Part shown: positions 26,541 to 37,109 of the stretch, piece after piece | Layout of the letters: each line of letters begins with the position of its first letter | How positions within the stretch are numbered: the first letter of the stretch is position 1 | Assembly (NCBI GenBank): GCA_023459355.1 | Contig: JAEWUM010000040.1 | Span: forward strand, 1 to 64,000 | Direction: 5' to 3' | DNA: 64,000 nt | Source: Bacteroidota bacterium | GTDB lineage: Bacteria; Bacteroidota; Bacteroidia; Bacteroidales; Paludibacteraceae | Translations under genes and position numbers: made by a program | Notes under the pieces: model-generated | The model's input: the letters and a program-made list of their open reading frames with translations, nothing else | Databases searched by the model: none | What the model was told of the DNA's origin: nothing

Positions 26541-29500
26541 ATGAGAAAACTAACTTTCTTATTTGCCTGCTTGTTCATAGCAGGCGTAAGCATGGTGCTT
26601 GCTCAGACTTCCATTTCAGGGAGAGTAATTTCCGCTGAAGACGGGGAGGCAATTGTGGGAGCAACTGTGATGGTGAAAGGTACCACAACAGGTACAATTA
26701 CCAACGTGAATGGAAATTTTACAATTTCATTGCCCGAAACCAACAGAACACTTGTTGTTTCGTATGTGGGTATGAAAACGGTAGAAGTTCAGGCAGCGCC
26801 AAATGTGGTTGTGCGGCTGGAATCTGATGCAGCAGAATTGGAAGAGGTGTTAGTTGTGGCATTTGGAACATCAACGAAAAAATCCTTTACCGGATCAGCG
26901 GCTGTAATTAAAAATGAAATGATTGAAAAAAATCAATCTTCCAATATTACAAATAACCTTGCTGGTAAAGTTGCCGGTGTACAAGGTTTGGCTTCTAACG
27001 GACAACCAGGTACAGGATCAACCATTCGTATTCGTGGTATTGGTTCCATGAGTTCCAGTAATGCTCCTTTGTATGTAGTTGATGGTGTTCCTTATGACAC
27101 TGATATTGCTGCAATAAGCAACTCGGACATTGAGTCGGTTACAGTATTGAAGGATGCAGCTTCTGCCGCTCTTTATGGATCACGTGGCGCAAATGGTGTA
27201 ATCTTGATTACAACAAAACGCGGAAAAACTACAGGTAAAGATGCTCAGGTTAAAGTTGACGTAAAATTAGGTAATAACTCCAGAGGAGTTCCTTCCTATA
27301 ACGTTATGAGAGATCCGGGAATGTACTATGAAACATTTTATCGTGCTTTGTACAATAGTAAAGTTAATAGCTCCGGATCTGATGCGGCGCATGAGTATGC
27401 CAATAGGGTGTTGTTAAATGCATCTGATGGCGGATTAGGGTATCAAGTTTACACTGTACCTGCCGGAGAACGTTTAGTAGGTAAAAATTTCAAATTGAAT
27501 TCAAAGGCGACACCGGGATATTCTGATGGTGAGTTTACTTATTTAGGAGATAATTGGTACAAAGAAGTGTTTAAAACGAATAACCTTCGTCAAGAGTATA
27601 ACGTAAGTGTTAATGGATCGTCAGACAAGCTAACCTACTTTGCATCGGGAAATTATTTAGATGATACCGGTGTAATTGAGAATTCAGATTACAGACGTTT
27701 CAGTGCTCGTTTGAATGCTGACTATCAAGTTAAAAAATGGTTGAAGGTTATATCTAACATGAGCTATGTACGTGCAGATTCTCGTTATCCCGATGAGCAA
27801 GTGAACGATAGATCTTCAGGAAACATATTCTATTTAAGTAATATGTTGGCTCCTATTTATCCTCTATATGTTAGAGATCAAGATGGGAACATTATGAAAG
27901 ACAGTAATGGCTATACGATGTATGATTATGGAGACGGAACGATTGTAAATGCAAAACGTCCTTTTATGAGTCAATCGAACCCTGCTTCAATGCTCGAATT
28001 AAATACAGAAAAGATGTCAACAGATTTCTTTGTTGGAAAATGGTCGGCCGTAGCAGATATTTATAAAGGCTTGAAAGCTACTGCAACTGTTGGGATTACA
28101 TCTGCAAACGAAAGATACAATATGTTGATGAATCCTTATTATGGACAGTTTGCCGCAGGAGGAGGATATATCTCTGCATCAGCAGACAGATTTTTTAGCG
28201 TAAACCAACAATATCTATTGAGCTATACAAAGAAAGTAGATCTTCATAATTTGGATGTTTTAGCAGGAGTTGAGTCGTATAAATTTAATAGTTCTTCTTT
28301 GTCTGGTTTTAAAAAGAAAGTATATCAGGATAGAGTTCCTGAGTTGGATAATGCCATATTAGAACCAAGTACAAGTTCTTCATCCAATAGTTATTCTACC
28401 TTTGGTGCATTGGCAAGTGTGAAATATGATTTTGATTCTAAGTATTTTGCATCTTTGTCTTATCGTCACGATGGTTCTTCAGTTTTCGCACCTGAAAACA
28501 GATGGGGTGATTTTTGGTCCATTGGTGCTGCCTGGGATGCAACATCCGAAGAATTTATGAGTGGTGTGGATGGTGTTTTCGATTTGTTGAAATTGAAAGT
28601 AAGCTACGGTGCACAAGGAAATGACAAATTGCTTTATTCCGGTAGTTCTACCATCAATTACTATCCATATATGGATCAATTTAAAGTGTCGGAAAGTAAT
28701 GGAGAATTTGCAACAGCTCGTTCATATAAAGGTTTTAGAGATATAACATGGGAAACTTCCTATAATTTTAATGCTGGTATCGAGTTTGTATTGCTGAATA
28801 AACGATTGAATGGTTCTATAGAAGGATTTAATCGTACGACAGTTGATATGTTGTATTATAAACCTGTTCCGGGAAGTAACGGTTACACCGAAATTCCTCA
28901 AAATATCGGATCCGTAAGTAACTCAGGTGTCGAACTTGAATTAAATGGTGATATTATCAAAACAAGAGCAATTACATGGAATGTGTATGCAAATGCCACC
29001 TATTTCAAAAACAAAATTCTTAAACTTTCTCCGGAATTAAACGGTCAGTGGATTTCAGGTAATTATATTTACAAAGAAGGTGAATCAATGTATAACTTCT
29101 ATGTACGTGAGTTTGCAAGAGTGGATGAAGTTACCGGTAACTCTCTATGGTACATTGATAAAAAAGATGATGATGGCAATATAATTGGCAAAGAGACTAC
29201 AGATAGCTGGACAAATGCAACACGCTATGAGCAGGGTGACATTTTACCTAAAGTATATGGTGGTTTTGGTACCAGCGTAGAAGCTTATGGCTTCGACTTT
29301 TCAATGGATTTTTCTTATCAAATGGGTGGACAAAACATTGATAATACCTACATGACCTTAATGCATGCAGGATATAGTAGTGATGCAGGTCGCAACTGGC
29401 ACGCAGATATATTAAAAGCATGGACGCCTGAGAATACTAAAACAGATGTTCCGCGTTTGAACTCATCAGACCAATACGCAAATGCAACTTCAACAAGATT

Positions 29501-29738
29501 TTTGGTAAGCACAGATTATTTAAGCGTACAAAACATCACTTTAGGTTATACATTGCCTAATAAATTGTTAAAGAAATATCAAATTGAAAAGTTACGTATA
29601 TTTGGAGTAGCTGATAATGTGGCACTTTTAACAGCTCGTCAGGGCTTAGATCCTCGCCAAAGTTATTCTGTTACTTATAGTGGTTCATTATATACTCCTA
29701 TTCGTTCTATTTCAGGAGGTATAAACATTACATTTTAA
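26541..29738 (+). CDS. SusC/RagA-family TonB-dependent outer-membrane transporter
   Basis: A 1065-residue outer-membrane pore that imports nutrients together with its SusD partner, powered by TonB. A signal peptide ends near VLAQ (residue 22). A carboxypeptidase-like domain (ISGRVISAEDGEAIVGATV) covers about 25-100, followed by the TonB-box region (EEVLVVAFGTS) and the plug with the SusC signature VDGVPYDTDIAAISNSDIES and LKDAASAALYGSRGANGV. The barrel fills the rest. The cargo cannot be told directly; the downstream M16 peptidase suggests peptides. Confidence 0.95.
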   Translation: MRKLTFLFACLFIAGVSMVLAQTSISGRVISAEDGEAIVGATVMVKGTTTGTITNVNGNFTISLPETNRTLVVSYVGMKTVEVQAAPNVVVRLESDAAELEEVLVVAFGTSTKKSFTGSAAVIKNEMIEKNQSSNITNNLAGKVAGVQGLASNGQPGTGSTIRIRGIGSMSSSNAPLYVVDGVPYDTDIAAISNSDIESVTVLKDAASAALYGSRGANGVILITTKRGKTTGKDAQVKVDVKLGNNSRGVPSYNVMRDPGMYYETFYRALYNSKVNSSGSDAAHEYANRVLLNASDGGLGYQVYTVPAGERLVGKNFKLNSKATPGYSDGEFTYLGDNWYKEVFKTNNLRQEYNVSVNGSSDKLTYFASGNYLDDTGVIENSDYRRFSARLNADYQVKKWLKVISNMSYVRADSRYPDEQVNDRSSGNIFYLSNMLAPIYPLYVRDQDGNIMKDSNGYTMYDYGDGTIVNAKRPFMSQSNPASMLELNTEKMSTDFFVGKWSAVADIYKGLKATATVGITSANERYNMLMNPYYGQFAAGGGYISASADRFFSVNQQYLLSYTKKVDLHNLDVLAGVESYKFNSSSLSGFKKKVYQDRVPELDNAILEPSTSSSSNSYSTFGALASVKYDFDSKYFASLSYRHDGSSVFAPENRWGDFWSIGAAWDATSEEFMSGVDGVFDLLKLKVSYGAQGNDKLLYSGSSTINYYPYMDQFKVSESNGEFATARSYKGFRDITWETSYNFNAGIEFVLLNKRLNGSIEGFNRTTVDMLYYKPVPGSNGYTEIPQNIGSVSNSGVELELNGDIIKTRAITWNVYANATYFKNKILKLSPELNGQWISGNYIYKEGESMYNFYVREFARVDEVTGNSLWYIDKKDDDGNIIGKETTDSWTNATRYEQGDILPKVYGGFGTSVEAYGFDFSMDFSYQMGGQNIDNTYMTLMHAGYSSDAGRNWHADILKAWTPENTKTDVPRLNSSDQYANATSTRFLVSTDYLSVQNITLGYTLPNKLLKKYQIEKLRIFGVADNVALLTARQGLDPRQSYSVTYSGSLYTPIRSISGGINITF

Positions 29739-29768
29739 TTATTAAATAATAAATAATATATAAGAAGT

Positions 29769-31382
29769 ATGAAAAAGTTAAATAAATATATTATTGTTCT
29801 GTTTAGTATCTTCAGTTTTATGTCTTGTACAGATTGGCTTGACACCATTCCTGAAGGTGGAACTATAACAGACGATCAGAAAAATGCGGCAATTGAGGCT
29901 AATCCTGCTTTATTGGCTGCCGATATAGCTGCAATGAATGCCAATATGATTGCTTATATGGGTATTCTTGGTGATGATTATCACAATGATTTCGGATATG
30001 CTGCTGCATGTTTATACATGGACTCTAATGGCGCCGATATGACTTGTGCCAATACCGGTTATAATTGGTTCGCACACAACGCAAGCTATGCTGATAGAGA
30101 GTATTCAAGTACAAGAACATTGTTTATGTGGAATTTATTCTACAAACAAATTGCATCTGCAAATATCGTGTTAGCTTCGGTTGATCCGGCAACAGATAAT
30201 GAAACATTAAAAGTATATATGGGACAAGCTCTTGCAGTTCGTGCTTTCGATTATTTACATTTGGCTCAATTACATCAATTTACTTATATTGGTCATGAAG
30301 ATGCCAGGTGTGTTCCGATAGTTACTGAAAAGACAACTGCTGAAGAAGCATCTAATAATCCACGTGCATCTGTAAAAGATGTATATGAGTTGATTATGAG
30401 TGACTTGGATAGATCTATTTCATGTCTTAAAGGATATAAAAGAAAAGACAAAGGTTATATTGACCAGGCTGTTGCCTACGGATTACGTGCGCGTGCAAAC
30501 TTAGTATTAAACAATTGGGCTGAGGCTGCATCTGATGCTGATAGTGCATTGATAGTATCAGAAGCAATTCCATATACATTACAGCAAGCATCTGCACCTG
30601 CTTTTTATGATGCAGCAACTGACAAAAATGTAATGTGGGCAAATATGATCACAGAGAACAATGATATTGTTCAATCAGGAATTATTAATATGCCTTCTCA
30701 CCTTTGTTCATTTTATACTGACGGTTATGTGGGCGTAGGCGCTTGGAAAAAAATCAACAGATTATTGTTTGATAAAATTAATGCTGATGATATTCGTAAG
30801 CAATGGTGGTTGAATGAAAATGAAGAATCTACATTAGTGAAAACTTCAGTTTATGATGATTGGAGAGCAACCGCTTCTGGTGATGATGATTTCGGTGCTT
30901 ATACAAATGTTAAATTTGGTGCCTATAAAGGAGTTGATGGTTTGAAAAATCAAACTCCTGCGCAGGATTGGTTCCTAATGCGTGCTGAAGAAATGATTTT
31001 GATTAAAGCTGAAGGCCTAGCAATGTCAGGGAAGGCAGGTGAAGCAAAAACATTATTGGAAAGTTTTGTAAACGATTACAGAATGGTGAAAGGCAAATAT
31101 ACAGCTCCTGCTGGTGCAACTGAACTTCAGGAAGCCATTTGGTTCCAACGTAGAATAGAATTATGGGGCGAAGGTTTCTCTTTCTTTGATATAATGCGCT
31201 TGAAAAAACCTATAACAAGAGTTGAAAATGGCATTTCATCTTTTCCATCTGCATGGCAGTTTAATATTGAAGCTGAAGCGCCCATCTTATTATGGTTGGT
31301 ACCTAAATCTGAAATTGAAGCTAACCAGGGTATCAGCGAAGAAGATAATAATGAAAAGGTAGCTCCTCCAAAAGCAGATTAA
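29769..31382 (+). CDS. SusD/RagB-family nutrient-binding lipoprotein
   Basis: A 537-residue surface lipoprotein that forms the lid of the preceding SusC pore. The lipobox is SFMSC with Cys20, followed by DWLDTIPEGG, a common SusD start. The helical repeat region includes EALAVRAFDYLHL-like sequence (GQALAVRAFDYLHLAQLH), and the C-terminal block has RAEEMILIKAEGLA and RRIELWGEGFSFFDIMRLKKP. It begins 30 bases after susC. Confidence 0.95.
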   Translation: MKKLNKYIIVLFSIFSFMSCTDWLDTIPEGGTITDDQKNAAIEANPALLAADIAAMNANMIAYMGILGDDYHNDFGYAAACLYMDSNGADMTCANTGYNWFAHNASYADREYSSTRTLFMWNLFYKQIASANIVLASVDPATDNETLKVYMGQALAVRAFDYLHLAQLHQFTYIGHEDARCVPIVTEKTTAEEASNNPRASVKDVYELIMSDLDRSISCLKGYKRKDKGYIDQAVAYGLRARANLVLNNWAEAASDADSALIVSEAIPYTLQQASAPAFYDAATDKNVMWANMITENNDIVQSGIINMPSHLCSFYTDGYVGVGAWKKINRLLFDKINADDIRKQWWLNENEESTLVKTSVYDDWRATASGDDDFGAYTNVKFGAYKGVDGLKNQTPAQDWFLMRAEEMILIKAEGLAMSGKAGEAKTLLESFVNDYRMVKGKYTAPAGATELQEAIWFQRRIELWGEGFSFFDIMRLKKPITRVENGISSFPSAWQFNIEAEAPILLWLVPKSEIEANQGISEEDNNEKVAPPKAD

Positions 31383-31463
31383 ATAACTTTTGATAATAAT
31401 CGTCATAATAAATTGTATAACGATAAGATATATATAGTATTAAAACAAAATAATAGTTATCGT

Positions 31464-33440
31464 ATGAAAACATTAAATAAGATATTTTTAATTTTAACAG
31501 GAGCTTTACTAATATTTGCTTCATGTGAGGAGCAAATTATGGATAGAGAACAATCTCCTGTCATGCCTGAAAATTGTCTTGGGGTATATTTCCCATCAAC
31601 TAACCAGGCAGTTGTTGAGATGGAGCCTACAGAAGCTACTGAAATTTCAATCATAATTTCACGTACCGATTCGGTTAGTGCGGTTGACGTTCCTATTACC
31701 GTTGAGATTAACGATTCTAACGTGTATGTTGTCCCTGAAAAAGTGAGCTTTGATGCCGGAGAAGCTACGACAACTTTCAAAGTTACTTTTCCAAACTCAG
31801 AAGAAGGAGTTACATATAATTTAAAACTTAAAGTTGTAGGTGATGAATATGTAAACCAATACTCTTCCAAGCTTCCATATCTTTTAACCAATGTAACACG
31901 TATAAAATGGGAAAGTCTTGCTGATCCTTTTATATATGTTGATGGAGCTTTTGGTGGTTTGTGGGGAATATCTGCCTTAGCGGCTTATGTAAGTGTGGAA
32001 AAAGCCGAAGTTGGTGCAACAGTTAGATATAGAATGAAAAACGTATACAGCAGTATGTCAACTGGAGAACCAGATGCAAATGGAATTTATGATGGGTATC
32101 CATTTAATGAATCTGGAGATTTTGATGAAGACAATGATTATTATACAGTGATAGAAGTTGATAAAGATGGATATGTCACCATGTTTCCACATGAAGTAGG
32201 TGTAGATTGGGGTTATGGTATGTTTAGTGTTGGGTCAGTGTATGGATTTGTTTCTCAAAACATTGATGATTATCCCTTAGGAGAATTAGCAGATGATGTA
32301 ATAACTTTTGGTCCTAATTCATTATTTATGAGTATGGCGGGATATGAAGCAGGAGCAAAATATCCCAGTGCTATGCCCACCATCATTTATCTTACAAAAG
32401 ATGCTTATATAGCTGCAAATATGAAAATTGATGATTTCAATGATGTTGAGTATGAAGAAATTGAAGGTGCTGTGAGTGAATTTGAATCTGCTGCTTATAG
32501 CGATTCATGGGCTCAAACGCTTTCTGCTGCAATTGATATTGATATTGAAAATGAAAAGAGCGAATATAAGAACCTGTTTTATTTTGCAGATTTGTATGCA
32601 GATGGTGTAGGAGTTGCATTCTATTATAACGGAAGTACTGTATCCATCCCTACTAATCAAAAAATTGGTAAAAAAGCGTTCGGTAAAGATGTTTATGTGT
32701 CTGGAAGCGATAATATTGATTCTTCTGTAGAAGTTAACGCAAAAGGTATAACTATTTACACTTTAGGTCTGAAATTCCACTTTAAAGATGGTACTTCTTT
32801 AGGTGAATTTGCAGAGAAGTTTTATTATTCAAAAGATCCTGTTGCTTATACGATTGCTGATTTTCAGGGTAAGTTTACTTTAAAAGGAAAAAGTTTGTTT
32901 GGCGATCCTGATGCAAAAATGAATGTAGAAATTACTGAAGGTGATGTTGAAAACGAATTATTGATTAAAGGTGTTAGTTTTGCAGGAGGACTTAAAGCTA
33001 CTTATAATCCTGCCACAAGTATAATGAGCATAGCACCTCAAACATTGGATGATTATGATTATAATGGAACGATGCTTGATATGACATTATTAACATACTC
33101 CGATGATGATGTAAGTGAAACAGCCATACTTGATTTTACTGTTAATATGCAAGGACAATTGGTGTTGACTTCTACTTCTGAAGCTATTGGTTATCTCATT
33201 TATAGTGATACGGTTAAAGACTTTGTTGATGGTTACTATGAATTAGTGTTTGAGCCAAAGCCTGCAGCTCCTGCAACTGTAAAACAATCAGTAAAGACTA
33301 CATCAATAACAAAGCAACCAACAGCGAAAAAATCTAAAATATCGTATGTAGCTCCTGTGAAAGGATTGAAAAATAACTTTGTTATTCAACCCAAATCAAA
33401 AAGGACTATCAAATCAAAAGTTGGCAACGCTATAAAGTGA
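31464..33440 (+). CDS. Sus-associated lipoprotein with lysine-rich C-terminal tail
   Basis: A 658-residue lipoprotein of unrecognised function. The lipobox is IFASC with Cys21. Residues 35-135 resemble an immunoglobulin-like or Calx-beta-like fold (ISIIISRTDS, TTTFKVTFP, YNLKLKVVGD). The centre is acidic and strand-rich. The last 60 residues, after EPKPAAPATVKQ, are strongly basic with almost no acidic residues, and resemble the tail of the lipoprotein at 37960-39444. The ATG at 31464 gives a proper lipoprotein signal; one at 31413 would add 17 residues before it. It likely belongs to the SusC/SusD transcript and may bind cargo on the surface. Confidence 0.8.
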   Translation: MKTLNKIFLILTGALLIFASCEEQIMDREQSPVMPENCLGVYFPSTNQAVVEMEPTEATEISIIISRTDSVSAVDVPITVEINDSNVYVVPEKVSFDAGEATTTFKVTFPNSEEGVTYNLKLKVVGDEYVNQYSSKLPYLLTNVTRIKWESLADPFIYVDGAFGGLWGISALAAYVSVEKAEVGATVRYRMKNVYSSMSTGEPDANGIYDGYPFNESGDFDEDNDYYTVIEVDKDGYVTMFPHEVGVDWGYGMFSVGSVYGFVSQNIDDYPLGELADDVITFGPNSLFMSMAGYEAGAKYPSAMPTIIYLTKDAYIAANMKIDDFNDVEYEEIEGAVSEFESAAYSDSWAQTLSAAIDIDIENEKSEYKNLFYFADLYADGVGVAFYYNGSTVSIPTNQKIGKKAFGKDVYVSGSDNIDSSVEVNAKGITIYTLGLKFHFKDGTSLGEFAEKFYYSKDPVAYTIADFQGKFTLKGKSLFGDPDAKMNVEITEGDVENELLIKGVSFAGGLKATYNPATSIMSIAPQTLDDYDYNGTMLDMTLLTYSDDDVSETAILDFTVNMQGQLVLTSTSEAIGYLIYSDTVKDFVDGYYELVFEPKPAAPATVKQSVKTTSITKQPTAKKSKISYVAPVKGLKNNFVIQPKSKRTIKSKVGNAIK

Positions 33441-33480
33441 GCTTCCAAATAAATTAGAGAATTATATTTGATTCATTATA

Positions 33481-33524
33481 AAAACAACAGTTGGTAAACC
33501 TAAAGATCCAACTGTTGTTTTTTA
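33481..33524 (+). terminator. Terminator of the first SusC/SusD transcript
   Basis: A perfect 14-base stem (33481-33494 with 33508-33521), a 13-base loop and a following T run, 40 bases after the lipoprotein stop. Confidence 0.8.
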
Positions 33525-33554
33525 TTACATAAAGATTTTCTAAATTTTAATTTT

Positions 33555-33562
33555 TATTTTTG
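33555..33562 (+). promoter_or_regulatory. Promoter -7 box for the M16 peptidase
   Basis: TATTTTTG followed by TCGCTTG lies 41 bases before the peptidase ATG and just after the preceding terminator, so the peptidase has its own transcript. Confidence 0.5.
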
Positions 33563-33603
33563 TCGCTTGAAGAATCATTTTTAACTAATAATACTTATAA
33601 ATT

Positions 33604-36495
33604 ATGATCAAGAAAATTTTCGTCATATTGCTGGCTTGTTTGTCAGTAAGTTTTTTTGCATTGTCTGCTGCTGGTTTTCAACATTATCAACTTCCCAATG
33701 GTTTGAATGTTTATTTGTGGGAAGACCATAATCAACCTAATGTACATGGAGCTGTTGTGGTGAAAGCCGGTTCGGTAGATGATCCGCAGGCTTACACTGG
33801 CCTTGCTCACTACCTTGAACACGTATTGTTTAAAGGCACCCAAACAATCGGATCCACAGATTGGGAGAAAGAAAAGACACATTATGAAAGAATTATACAG
33901 CTATATGATGCACATGCTGAAGAAACCGACCCATTAAAAAGGGCTGATCTCGAAAAACAAATCAATGAAGAATCTATTGCTGCAGCAAAGTACAGCTTGA
34001 CCAATGAATTTTCAAACTTAGTACAAAGTATAGGTGGTGAAGGACTTAATGCCGGTACAAGTTATGATAACACTATTTACTACAATAGCTTCCCAACTTC
34101 GGAACTGAGTAGATGGCTTGAACTCTATACCGAACGTTTTATCAATCCTGTGTTTCGCAGTTTTCAGGCAGAGCTGGAAAATGTGTTTGAAGAATATAAT
34201 ATGTATGAAGATATGAATATGAACCATATCCGTAGATTTATTTTTTCCAATCTCTATGCAGGCCATCCTTATAGCAGAGAAATAATTGGTACTCCTGAGC
34301 ATCTCAGGAACCCACGTTTGAGTAAGCTGATTGAATTCTACAACACCTGGTATGTTCCTAATAATATGGCTTTGATATTGGTTGGCAATTTTAATTCAAC
34401 GGAAGCTAAACCATTGATTGAAAAACAATTTTCACGCTTGCAATCAAAACCATTACCCGAACGTGTTATTTATCCGGAGGTAGATTTCTCGGCAAACCCA
34501 CGTGTCACTACAAAAATTGGTTACACTCCCATGGTAATGTGGGGTTACAAGACTGTACCGATCAGACATGAAGATGAATTTTTACTTAATTTTTGTGTTA
34601 ATTTGCTTTCCAATTCTATGCAAACCGGATTGTTAGATAAAATTGCAATGGATGGTGAAGTACAATATGCAACTGCAATGTTGGATTCCCGACGAGAACA
34701 GGGTAGGTTATTGATTCAGGCAGTTCCATATTTTGATGTCAGTCAGCGGACATTCGATTCAGACAGAGCTACAGGGAAAATTATTATGCATGAAGTTGAG
34801 AAGCTCAAAAGCGGAAAAATTGACGATTGGCTGATAGCTTCTGTAAAAAAAAGTTTGGTACGCGAGCAAGTGTTGGGTGCAGAATCAATGATGAATAAAA
34901 CGATGATGTTGCAGAATTTATTTGTAAATGAGCTACCAAACAACTATTATACTCAATTAGAAGAGAAAATTAACAAGGTAACTAAATCGGATATTCAGAA
35001 AATTGCACAACGTTATCTTTCCTCTGATCATTTGACTGTTTCCATTGAAACAGGGAAACCCAAGAAGAACAAATTAAAAAAACCGGATGTAAAGTCTGTT
35101 GAAGATACTGCTGAGGGTTATTCTCTTTATGCTGCTAACTTTAAATCTGTTCCCGCAGTAAATGTGCCTTTGGAGTTTAATGATTTTGCTGAAGTCATCA
35201 ATGTTGAATTATATCCAGACGTTCAATTACATCACACCCAGAACCCTGAGAATGATTATTTTTCTTTGATTTTGCGGTATGGTATTGGTACAGAGAAAAT
35301 GCCTAAGCTTTCTTATGCGGTTCCATTGATGAACTCAGCAGGCATCATGCCTAATGATGATGCTCAGAGTGTCAGACGTAGTTTTAGCGAATTGAATGCA
35401 ACTTGTACCTTCAGTGTGGATGATAGTTATTTATATGTAAATCTTGTGGGAACAGAAGATAATTTAGCCGCTATTTGTCAATTGATGACAAGGTTAACTT
35501 TATTGCCAAAATTAGATGACAAACAAAGAGACAGGATTATTGGCAGCGACATTTCTTATCGTTACATGACTGAGAAAAAAGATGTGAATGTATTAGCAAA
35601 TGCGATGTTAGATTATGCCAGATATAAAAATAAATCTGACTACATTGACAGATTGAGCCTGATGGATGTGTATAACTTGCAAGTTAGTGAATTGACAGGT
35701 GAATTTTTGCGTGCAACAGATTATGCTTTAGATGTTCATTATGTAGGGAAAAAACCGTTTGAAGAAGTTAAAGAATTGCTTACATCAAATTTACCTTTAA
35801 AAGAAGGAGTTAAACCAAGTGAATCTCCGATTGTGAAAGAACTTGTGAGTTATAATAAAACTTCTGTATATTTTTTACCTAATGGCGATGTTCAACAATC
35901 ACAAATCTATTTTTACTTTCTCGATGAACCTTACACCATAGACAAAGAGATTGATTACAATGCTTTTGTTGAGTATTTTAGTGGTAGTTTCAATGGTTTG
36001 GTAATGCAGGAAATCAGAGAAAAGAAATCCATGGCTTATACTGCTGTTGGCGGCTTCAGAAAACCTCCTGTTCAGGGTAAAAATGCTTATTTTTTAGGAT
36101 ATATCGGCACTCAATCAGATAAAGCTGCCGATGCAATAGATACATTTATGGGTTTATTGCAGGATATGCCATCTTATCCTGATAGAATTGATAATTTGAA
36201 AAACTATTTAAAACAAAGTTATCTTTCTGAAAAACCAAATTTCAGAAATAAAAGTAGAAAGTTTGAAGCATGGAAAAAATCAGGATACACTGATGACCCT
36301 GCCAAAGTTAACATGAATAAAATAGAATCATTACAGTTTAATAATATACAGCAGTTTTACAATCAGCATGTGAAAGGAAAACCGGTTGCCATATTTATCA
36401 TTGGAGATCCAAAGCTGATCGATAGTAAAAGCATTCAGGCTAAATACGGAAAGATTAGCAAATTGAGTCCTAATAAATTATTCTCTTCAGAATGA
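33604..36495 (+). CDS. M16 family zinc metallopeptidase
   Basis: A 963-residue pitrilysin-type peptidase with two tandem halves. A signal peptide covers about residues 1-24. The inverted zinc motif HxxEH is at His69-Glu72-His73 in GLAHYLEHVLFKGT. The third ligand is a Glu in ELENVFEEYNMYED. The second half (from about 520) lacks a zinc motif, as is normal. It should degrade peptides in the periplasm or at the outer membrane. Placement directly after a SusC/SusD/lipoprotein locus suggests it processes imported or captured peptides (inference). Confidence 0.92.
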   Translation: MIKKIFVILLACLSVSFFALSAAGFQHYQLPNGLNVYLWEDHNQPNVHGAVVVKAGSVDDPQAYTGLAHYLEHVLFKGTQTIGSTDWEKEKTHYERIIQLYDAHAEETDPLKRADLEKQINEESIAAAKYSLTNEFSNLVQSIGGEGLNAGTSYDNTIYYNSFPTSELSRWLELYTERFINPVFRSFQAELENVFEEYNMYEDMNMNHIRRFIFSNLYAGHPYSREIIGTPEHLRNPRLSKLIEFYNTWYVPNNMALILVGNFNSTEAKPLIEKQFSRLQSKPLPERVIYPEVDFSANPRVTTKIGYTPMVMWGYKTVPIRHEDEFLLNFCVNLLSNSMQTGLLDKIAMDGEVQYATAMLDSRREQGRLLIQAVPYFDVSQRTFDSDRATGKIIMHEVEKLKSGKIDDWLIASVKKSLVREQVLGAESMMNKTMMLQNLFVNELPNNYYTQLEEKINKVTKSDIQKIAQRYLSSDHLTVSIETGKPKKNKLKKPDVKSVEDTAEGYSLYAANFKSVPAVNVPLEFNDFAEVINVELYPDVQLHHTQNPENDYFSLILRYGIGTEKMPKLSYAVPLMNSAGIMPNDDAQSVRRSFSELNATCTFSVDDSYLYVNLVGTEDNLAAICQLMTRLTLLPKLDDKQRDRIIGSDISYRYMTEKKDVNVLANAMLDYARYKNKSDYIDRLSLMDVYNLQVSELTGEFLRATDYALDVHYVGKKPFEEVKELLTSNLPLKEGVKPSESPIVKELVSYNKTSVYFLPNGDVQQSQIYFYFLDEPYTIDKEIDYNAFVEYFSGSFNGLVMQEIREKKSMAYTAVGGFRKPPVQGKNAYFLGYIGTQSDKAADAIDTFMGLLQDMPSYPDRIDNLKNYLKQSYLSEKPNFRNKSRKFEAWKKSGYTDDPAKVNMNKIESLQFNNIQQFYNQHVKGKPVAIFIIGDPKLIDSKSIQAKYGKISKLSPNKLFSSE

Positions 36496-36558
36496 TTGCG
36501 GGTTAGGATTATATATCTAATCATCTGTTAAAACCCTTTGTTCCCACGGGATTGTTAA

Positions 36559-36610
36559 GTTCTTTCATATTTTATTTCCACATGTATGTGGAAATAAAAT
36601 ATGAAAGAAC
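36559..36610. repeat. 25-base perfect hairpin with a 2-base loop
   Basis: Positions 36559-36583 and 36586-36610 are exact reverse complements separated by GT. The gap from 36496 to 37109 (614 bases) has no convincing gene and contains this hairpin, a second hairpin and a tandem array listed separately. Confidence 0.85.
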
Positions 36611-36626
36611 CGGCTTTAGCCCCCAA

Positions 36627-36653
36627 AATTATAGGGTTAAAAGCCCTATAATT
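36627..36653. repeat. Second hairpin in the same gap
   Basis: AATTATAGGG (36627-36636) pairs with CCCTATAATT (36644-36653) across a 7-base loop. It lies 17 bases after the 25-base hairpin. Confidence 0.65.
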
Positions 36654-36777
36654 AATCCAATTTTAATCTGTCTCATAAATGGGACGGGAATTGAAAAGGA
36701 CTTAACAGCCTTGCCTGCTCCCCGGTGGACTTATTGAAACCCGTTATGTTATGTGGTAACGATGCTCATCGTTTAAT

Positions 36778-36870
36778 CTTGACGCAACGTTACGTCATGG
36801 CTTAACGTAACGTTACGTTATATCTTGACGTAGAGTTGCGTTCTGTGTTGACGTAGCATTACGTCATATT
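36778..36870. repeat. Four 23-24 base tandem units rich in ACGT
   Basis: Units start at 36778, 36801, 36824 and 36848. Each follows the pattern TTGACGTARCRTTACGTCAT with a few changes, and most are internally palindromic around AACGTTACGT. Upstream is a small hairpin AACGATGCTCATCGTT. From 36871 to 37109 nothing further is seen. Confidence 0.75.
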
Positions 36871-37109
36871 AGAACACCTATCATTGCGCGATGATGCCAA
36901 TGCAGGTGTCGATTCATTGTTATTGTAATAAGCATTATATTCCTGAACTGTTGTATTGGAACTATTATTTATCAAGTCTGGGGATATGTTCAAGGAATCA
37001 ACTAATTGTCGTTTTTGAGCGGTAAGAAAGAGTTGTTCACGCCTGTTTTTCTATTTCCCGGGCATAGTTTCTGACGGTGCGGGTGGCAGCATTTAAAGTT
37101 AGACGGTAA

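Noticed and set aside
30427..30642. Antisense open frame within the first susD
   Set aside because: It is a shadow of the susD coding sequence with Gln/His-rich low complexity.
36552..36737. Short plus-strand open frame in the repeat gap
   Set aside because: It translates the arms of a perfect hairpin and has no start signal or recognisable domain.
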